From the NCBI GenBank assembly GCA_024236055.1, contig JACKLF010000003.1, positions 186,001 to 250,000 of the forward strand: 64,000 nucleotides of DNA, in the 5' to 3' direction. Below the pieces are notes generated by a model. The model saw only the letters and a program-made list of their open reading frames with translations, had not been told where the DNA came from and did no database searches. A program made the position numbers and the translations under genes. Positions 59,399 to 64,000 of this stretch are shown here, piece by piece. The stretch comes from Alphaproteobacteria bacterium. GTDB taxonomy: Bacteria > Pseudomonadota > Alphaproteobacteria > Micropepsales > Micropepsaceae. Numbering within the stretch: the first letter of the stretch is position 1; the number at the start of each line of letters is the position of its first letter.

Positions 59399-59667
59399 AG
59401 ATGGGCACCAAGCAGAAGCGATGATGGTGCAAGACTTTCCACGCCGGAAAGGGCCCCTAATACCTGGGGGCGCGGGCTGTGCAGACCCAGCGATGACCCA
59501 ACTGTGGCGCTTCCTGCAATTGCTACAACCATTACCACGGCCTGCCAGGACACCAGGCGCCGGGTTGCGTGTTTGCTGCGTTCCAGCACCCAGATGTCAC
59601 GTTCCAGCTCCGACAGATCAAGCTGGGCGTCACGCTCCACCAGACGCAAAATCTCTCTATCAATCAT
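59395..59667 (-). CDS. CnrY-like small membrane anti-sigma factor
   Basis: 90 residues. A cytosolic N-terminus of about 38 residues (LDLSELERDIWVLER would be the sigma-binding helix) is followed by one membrane helix (AVVMVVAIAGSATVGSSLGL) and a short periplasmic tail. Size, topology and place as first gene of the operon match CnrY/NccY. On the minus strand TATAAT (complement of 59689-59694) is a likely -10 with only a weak -35. Confidence 0.7.
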   Translation of the reverse strand: MIDREILRLVERDAQLDLSELERDIWVLERSKHATRRLVSWQAVVMVVAIAGSATVGSSLGLHSPRPQVLGALSGVESLAPSSLLLGAHL

Positions 59668-59912
59668 GTCAGCCTTCCTTGTCGGTCAATTATAATACGC
59701 ATGCCGCGCCCAATCCCTCCGGCAACTCCATTTGATCGGTTATTTTGATTTTCACAACATTGCCGCAAAAGTTTCGCAATCAGGGCTGCAGGTTCTCTGG
59801 TGGCTTTGTCGCGCCGCCCATCACAGGGATTGGGCGACAGAATGCCGCTCAGTATGGTTAGAGACGGTCATTCTCATCTATGTCTATCAACAGGGCACCT
59901 TGATTCGCGAAA

Positions 59913-60538
59913 ATGCACGGACTACGGAAGCACTTGCCTAGCCTGACATTTGTTGGACTGGCCGGATTGGTAATCGGTGGATTGGCGGCGGGCATATCTA
60001 TGCGGGCGTTTATAATATCAGGGCTGACGCGCCGCGCCTGAACTGGTTTATTGGACGATCGGCAATTTGCGTGATCGCTCGATTGCCGTTCAGGGCGCGG
60101 GATATTGCTGTGCCGTCAACCCTGAATGAGAAAACATTTCCAAGGGCGCCGGGCTGTATGCCGAGATGTGCAGCGGCTGCCATCTGGCAGGAATGGAAAA
60201 GGGCAGAGGAAATCAGTCAGGGGCTATACCCCCAGGCCCCGGAATTGAGTCTGGCATCGGACCATACCGCCGCCGAGGAATTCTGGATCATCAAGCATGG
60301 CGTCAAAATGACCGCGATGCCCGCCTGGGGCCGCACCCATAGCGACGAGCTGATCTGGGATATGGTGGCATTCGTCAGGCAACTGCCATCGCTTTCTGCG
60401 CAACAATATCAGGCGCTGGTGGCAAGCGCCCCGGCAGACCATGACGAGATGATGAAAGACATGCACCACACGGACATGCCCGAAGCGGGCGGCGCCTCGC
60501 AGGAAAGCGCGCCCACCCATCAGGATCATCACCATTGA
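59913..60538 (+). pseudogene. Frameshifted monohaem cytochrome c
   Basis: Pieces of one cytochrome lie in different frames. An N-terminal anchor (MHGLRKHLPSLTFVGL) runs to a TGA at 60039; RDRSIAVQGAG is encoded at 60070; GAGLYAEMCSGCH with the haem site (60169-60183) is in a frame closed by TGA at 60127-60129; and EISQGLYPQAPELS to a His-rich tail (HQDHHH) is in a third reading from about 60206 to 60538. At least three indels break it. Its place before copA fits a copper-cluster cytochrome. Sequencing errors are a less likely explanation. Confidence 0.7.
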
Positions 60539-60632
60539 CCAATCTTCACGCGGCGGCAGCCTATGAAATTTTGCAATTCACGGACCGGCAGTTTTTCCAA
60601 ATTCGGGGCGCAGGTCGTGGCCGAGGTGTTTT

Positions 60633-62465
60633 ATGACAAGTTTTGATCGTCGACAGATATTGCGTACAGCAACGCTTGCGGGCGGGGGGCTGGCTATCAG
60701 TTCTATTCTGCCGGGCTGGGCGCAAAGCGTCTCACCGGGGGTGAAGCCCACCCTGCCGACGTTGACCGGGCCGAACATAGACCTTCGCATTGGCCGCATC
60801 AGCCTTGATGTGGACGGCCGCGCGGGGCACGCGGTTGCCATAAACGGCATGGTTCCCGGGCCGTTGCTGCGCTTTCGAGAAGGGCAGAATGTTCGTCTTT
60901 CGGTGACGAATGATCTTGAAGAAGACACGTCGATCCACTGGCACGGGCTTCTTGTGCCCTTCCAGATGGACGGCGTTCCCGGCGTTACCTTTCCCGGCAT
61001 CAAGCGGGGAGAAACCTTTGTTTATGAGTTTCCTGTCAAACAGTCTGGCACCTACTGGTACCATAGCCATTCCGGCCTTCAGGAAGCCGAAGGGCATTAT
61101 GGGCCGATCGTGATCGATCCGGCGCAAAGTGATCCGGTGGCGTATGACCGGGAGCACGTCATCGTGCTTTCCGATTTCAGTTTCATGAAACCGCATATGA
61201 TCGCCAAGCGCATGAAGCAGCAAAGCGGGCTTTTCAACTATCAGAAGCAAACCCTTGTCAGCCTGCTTGCAGGAAAAGACCAGACATTTGCCGAGCGCCT
61301 TCAGTGGAGCAGAATGCGCATGGATCCGACGGATATTTCCGATGTCACGGGTGCGGTCTTTACGTTTCTGGTAAACGGTCACGGCCCCGACGACAATTGG
61401 ACCGGCCTGTTCCAGCCCGGTGAGCGTGTGCGCCTGCGTTTTATCAATACGGCGGCACAGATGATTTTCGACGTGCGCATTCCCGGATTGAAAATGACGG
61501 TGGTCGCCGCTGACGGACAGAATGTTCGCCCCGTAGAAGTGGACGAGTTTCAGATTGGCAATGCCGAAACCTATGACGTCATCGTTCAGCCAACCGAAGA
61601 CAGGGCTTATACCCTTGTGTCGGAAGCCGTCGACAGGTCCGGCATGGGGCGCGCAACACTGGCGCCCAGACCGGGGATGGTTGCCGCTGTGCCGCCGCTG
61701 CGCCATCGCCCGCTCTCAACCATGAAGGACATGGGCATGGATATGAGCAGTATGACCGGGATGGATCATGCCGCAATGGGCCATGACATGGCCGGGATGG
61801 ATCACGCGGCGATGGGGCACGCCATGCCCGGAATGGCGGGCATGAAGCCGCCCCCCGGCATGGCCCCGCCGACACCCCGCGGTTCGGACGTGATGGGTGA
61901 CATGGCGGGAATGTCCATGCGCGATCCCAAGAATGCCCCCCAGGTCGTGATGGGGCCCGGCGTGCAAACAATCGCGCCCATGCCCATGGACCGCACCCGC
62001 GAGCCGGGACAGGGCCTGGAAAGCGTAGGGCACAGGGTTCTGGTTTACAGGGATCTGGTGGCGTTGACCGTCAATCCGGATGTCCGCACGCCCACGCGGG
62101 CGCTCGACATTCACCTGACCGGCAACATGGAACGGTTCATGTGGGGTTTTGATGGATTGAAGTTCAGTGAAACCACGCAGCCCTACAGCTTTGAAAAAGA
62201 TGAGCGCGTTCGGGTGACGCTCATCAATGACACGATGATGGCGCACCCCATTCACCTGCATGGCCACTTTTTCGAACTTACGCATGCACCCAACGGGTTT
62301 GGTCCGCGCAAACATACCGTCATTGTATTACCCGGCGGCAAGGTCGCATGGGATTTCACCGCCGAACCGGGCGATTGGGCCTTCCATTGCCATATGCTTT
62401 ACCACATGCACGCTGGCATGTTTCAAGTCTTCAGTGTCCGCCCCGTTGAAGGAGCGGCCACATGA
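60633..62465 (+). CDS. copA: Copper-resistance multicopper oxidase
   Basis: 610 residues with a Tat signal (FDRRQILRTATLAGG). Copper ligands are all visible: SIHWHGLLVP, GTYWYHSHSG, AHPIHLHGHFFE and AFHCHMLYHMHAGMF. Between residues 365 and 430 is a Met/His-rich stretch (GMDHAAMGHDMAGMDHAAMG repeats) as in PcoA/CopA, which binds Cu(I). It oxidises or sequesters periplasmic copper. copB overlaps its stop by four bases (ATGA). Codon use is less biased than in the left part of the window. Confidence 0.93.
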   Translation: MTSFDRRQILRTATLAGGGLAISSILPGWAQSVSPGVKPTLPTLTGPNIDLRIGRISLDVDGRAGHAVAINGMVPGPLLRFREGQNVRLSVTNDLEEDTSIHWHGLLVPFQMDGVPGVTFPGIKRGETFVYEFPVKQSGTYWYHSHSGLQEAEGHYGPIVIDPAQSDPVAYDREHVIVLSDFSFMKPHMIAKRMKQQSGLFNYQKQTLVSLLAGKDQTFAERLQWSRMRMDPTDISDVTGAVFTFLVNGHGPDDNWTGLFQPGERVRLRFINTAAQMIFDVRIPGLKMTVVAADGQNVRPVEVDEFQIGNAETYDVIVQPTEDRAYTLVSEAVDRSGMGRATLAPRPGMVAAVPPLRHRPLSTMKDMGMDMSSMTGMDHAAMGHDMAGMDHAAMGHAMPGMAGMKPPPGMAPPTPRGSDVMGDMAGMSMRDPKNAPQVVMGPGVQTIAPMPMDRTREPGQGLESVGHRVLVYRDLVALTVNPDVRTPTRALDIHLTGNMERFMWGFDGLKFSETTQPYSFEKDERVRVTLINDTMMAHPIHLHGHFFELTHAPNGFGPRKHTVIVLPGGKVAWDFTAEPGDWAFHCHMLYHMHAGMFQVFSVRPVEGAAT

Positions 62466-63397
62466 GATATGCCATTTTTCTTGGGCTCATTCCCTTGGCG
62501 CTCTCGGCAACAGCACAGCCGATGGATCATTCGGCCATGCCGGGAATGGATATGCCGACAGCCCAATCGCCAGAGGCTGGTATGAAGATGCCAGAGGCTC
62601 CGGGGCATGACAGGCATGGCGCGTCCGGGCACGTCATGCCAGCGACGGGTGAAACCGCAATCCCGCATGACCCGCCGCCACCGCCGCCACGGGATCATGC
62701 TGCGGATCAATATTTCCCGTCCGCGGAAATGGCGAAAGCGCGCGATCGTTTGCGGCACGACAACGGCGGTGCAAGTTTTTCAAAGGTGATGCTGAATCTG
62801 GCCGAGTATCAAATCAGGAACGGCGCAGATGGTTATCGCTGGGAAGGTCAGGCCTGGTACGGCGGAGACATTGATCGCTTCGTTCTCAAGAGCGAGGGAG
62901 AGGCGACAAATGGTGAAGGTGTCGAATCCGCCGAACTTCAGGCACTTTTCTCACGTGCCATCGGCGCTTACACCGATGTGCAAGCCGGCATCCGTCAGGA
63001 TTTCAACCCGCAGAATCGCACATATGCGACAGTGGGGTTTGAATCGCTTCTGCCCTATTGGTTTGATGTCGAAGGGGCGATCTTCCTGTCGAACAAGGGG
63101 GAATTTCTGGGTCGGCTTGAAGGCACCTACGATCTCATGATTACCAACCGCCTCGTGTTGCAGCCCAGGGCAGAACTCAATTTCGCCGCCCAAGACACAC
63201 GGGATACGCGCACCGGGTCCGGCCTGTCCAACGCCGAACTTGGTCTGCGGCTGCGCTATGAAATCACGCGCGAAATTGCGCCTTACATAGGTGTCTCATG
63301 GGATCGTCAGGTCGGCCAGACCGCAAACTATGCGCGCGCCATGGGAAAATCCCCCGAGGCAACAAGCATCGTGTTTGGCATCCATTCGTTTTTTTAA
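62462..63397 (+). CDS. copB: Copper-resistance outer-membrane protein B
   Basis: 311 residues. Signal peptide ending SATAQ, a Met/His-rich segment (MDHSAMPGMDMPTA, EAPGHDRHGASGHVMP), then a barrel: QAWYGGDIDRFVLKSEGE, VQAGIRQDFNP, RTYATVGFESLLPYWFDVEG, and LGLRLRYEITREIAPYIGVSW, ending IVFGIHSFF with the C-terminal Phe of outer-membrane proteins. CopB works with CopA in copper tolerance. The start overlaps the copA stop, so the pair is translationally coupled. Confidence 0.92.
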   Translation: MRYAIFLGLIPLALSATAQPMDHSAMPGMDMPTAQSPEAGMKMPEAPGHDRHGASGHVMPATGETAIPHDPPPPPPRDHAADQYFPSAEMAKARDRLRHDNGGASFSKVMLNLAEYQIRNGADGYRWEGQAWYGGDIDRFVLKSEGEATNGEGVESAELQALFSRAIGAYTDVQAGIRQDFNPQNRTYATVGFESLLPYWFDVEGAIFLSNKGEFLGRLEGTYDLMITNRLVLQPRAELNFAAQDTRDTRTGSGLSNAELGLRLRYEITREIAPYIGVSWDRQVGQTANYARAMGKSPEATSIVFGIHSFF

Positions 63398-63527
63398 ACT
63401 CGCTGCCTGTTCTGAACGAGGACGCAACAGAGGAATGCCTTCAAAAAGGAACTCAAGCTTAACTGGACCGTTAGAACATCGTTACAGCCTCCATGGAAAT
63501 ACACAGCTTCAACCGGGTGAGGATTGA

Positions 63528-64000
63528 ATGTCCTACGCAAGATTCGCAGCAATGATCGTGGTTTCCACATTGGTCATGTTCGGGCTGATGTATCTGAACA
63601 CCTATGCAGTGGACCATATCTGGTTCAGCCAGACGCGCGCCTGGATGGCGCTTGTGATGGGGGCCACGATGGCTGTCATCATGCTCGGCTTCATGTGGGG
63701 CATGTACAGGGACACCCGCATCAACCTAGCGGTCATTGGTGCCAGCATCGTGATTTTCGCGCTGTCTCTTTGGTTGGTGCGCAGCCAAGAGACTGTCGGT
63801 GATGTGTCCTACATGAAGGCCATGATCCCACACCACTCTATCGCAATCATGACAAGCGAAAGGTCGCACATCAAAGATCCGCGTGTTCGCAAACTTGCGG
63901 ACGGGATCATTCAGGCGCAGGTGCGCGAGATCGGGGAGATGGAGCAGTTGATCGCCGATCTGGAGAAGCACCCACCTGCGGCTGATGCGCAAGACCTGCC
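63528..64000 (+). CDS. DUF305 membrane protein (3' truncated by window)
   Basis: 157 codons are visible from the ATG at 63528 (GTGAGGA ribosome site); the frame runs off the edge. Three membrane helices (residues 5-24, about 40-60 and 65-85) are followed by a DUF305 domain: DVSYMKAMIPHHSIAIMTSER and VRKLADGIIQAQVREIGEM. The paired His and Met of HHSIAIM are typical copper- or metal-associated residues of this family, often found in copper clusters. It is probably part of the copper unit, 130 bases after copB. Confidence 0.8.
   Translation, partial: MSYARFAAMIVVSTLVMFGLMYLNTYAVDHIWFSQTRAWMALVMGATMAVIMLGFMWGMYRDTRINLAVIGASIVIFALSLWLVRSQETVGDVSYMKAMIPHHSIAIMTSERSHIKDPRVRKLADGIIQAQVREIGEMEQLIADLEKHPPAADAQDL

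Noticed and set aside
59805..59830. Possible insertion-sequence end (GGCTTTGTCGCGCCG)
   Set aside because: It resembles some IS terminal repeats, but no matching opposite end, target duplication or transposase fragment was found.
59732..59941. A 69-codon ORF between the anti-sigma gene and the cytochrome pseudogene
   Set aside because: No recognisable family, no ribosome site, and it runs into the pseudogene start in another frame.

Overview
The window is high-GC bacterial chromosome, almost fully coding and most likely from an alphaproteobacterium. The pointers are a class I lysyl-tRNA synthetase, the long (about 390 aa) dCTP-deaminase form, a perfect TTAA-N7-TTAA CtrA-type box, several PleC/DivJ-style histidine kinases, and a CnrYXH-like sigma system. 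I could not fix the genus from sequence alone. No rRNA, intact tRNA or CRISPR array is visible.

Layout. (1) 1-19,355 is a sugar-oxidation locus: the end of a GntR/FCD regulator, a ThuA-domain protein, a secreted quinoprotein (PQQ) dehydrogenase with a small cytochrome c, a fumarylacetoacetate-hydrolase-family enzyme, an IlvD/Edd sugar-acid dehydratase, two short-chain dehydrogenases, an MFS organic-acid transporter, a Tat-exported TIM-barrel protein, an aldose epimerase, a second quinoprotein with two N-terminal haems, gluconokinase, two tandem secreted esterases and a third PQQ-type propeller. Read together they suggest periplasmic oxidation of an aldose to a lactone and acid, uptake, dehydration, re-oxidation and hydrolytic cleavage of a diketo acid. 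(2) 19,464-36,388 is mostly housekeeping: a histidine kinase overlapping a HerA-like ATPase, a YwaF-like membrane protein, dcd, a DinG-type helicase, a kinase with degenerate receiver and Hpt domains, lysK, a TPR protein, a LexA-like self-cleaving repressor, pyrD, a TetR regulator, and a DUF971/Trm112/LON-domain/CnoX operon. (3) 36,672-56,843 holds a TonB receptor, polyamine genes (speE, speD with a candidate leader ORF, a PotD-like protein), an outer-membrane protein, a kinase, pepN, a GT-C-like membrane protein, a CtrA-boxed hypothetical gene, cobA, a DAACS symporter, three alpha/beta hydrolases and dusA.

(4) From 56,844 rightwards the DNA becomes visibly more A+T-rich and reads as an acquired island. 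A tyrosine integrase lies just outside the 5' end of dusA and is followed directly by the 3' half of a decayed tRNA-Gly(GCC). Beyond it come a CnrY/CnrX/CnrH-like anti-sigma, metal-sensor and ECF-sigma operon, a multiply frameshifted cytochrome c pseudogene, copA and copB (copper resistance), and a DUF305 membrane protein cut by the window edge. The right end of the island is outside the window.

The most interesting points are the combined quinoprotein/diketo-acid route, the diheme-first quinoprotein, the 47-codon leader ORF ending one base before speD, the histidine kinase-HerA coupling, the dusA/tRNA-Gly integration junction, and the CnrYXH-type switch placed beside copper rather than cobalt/nickel genes. 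All functions are read from sequence; no database search was run.
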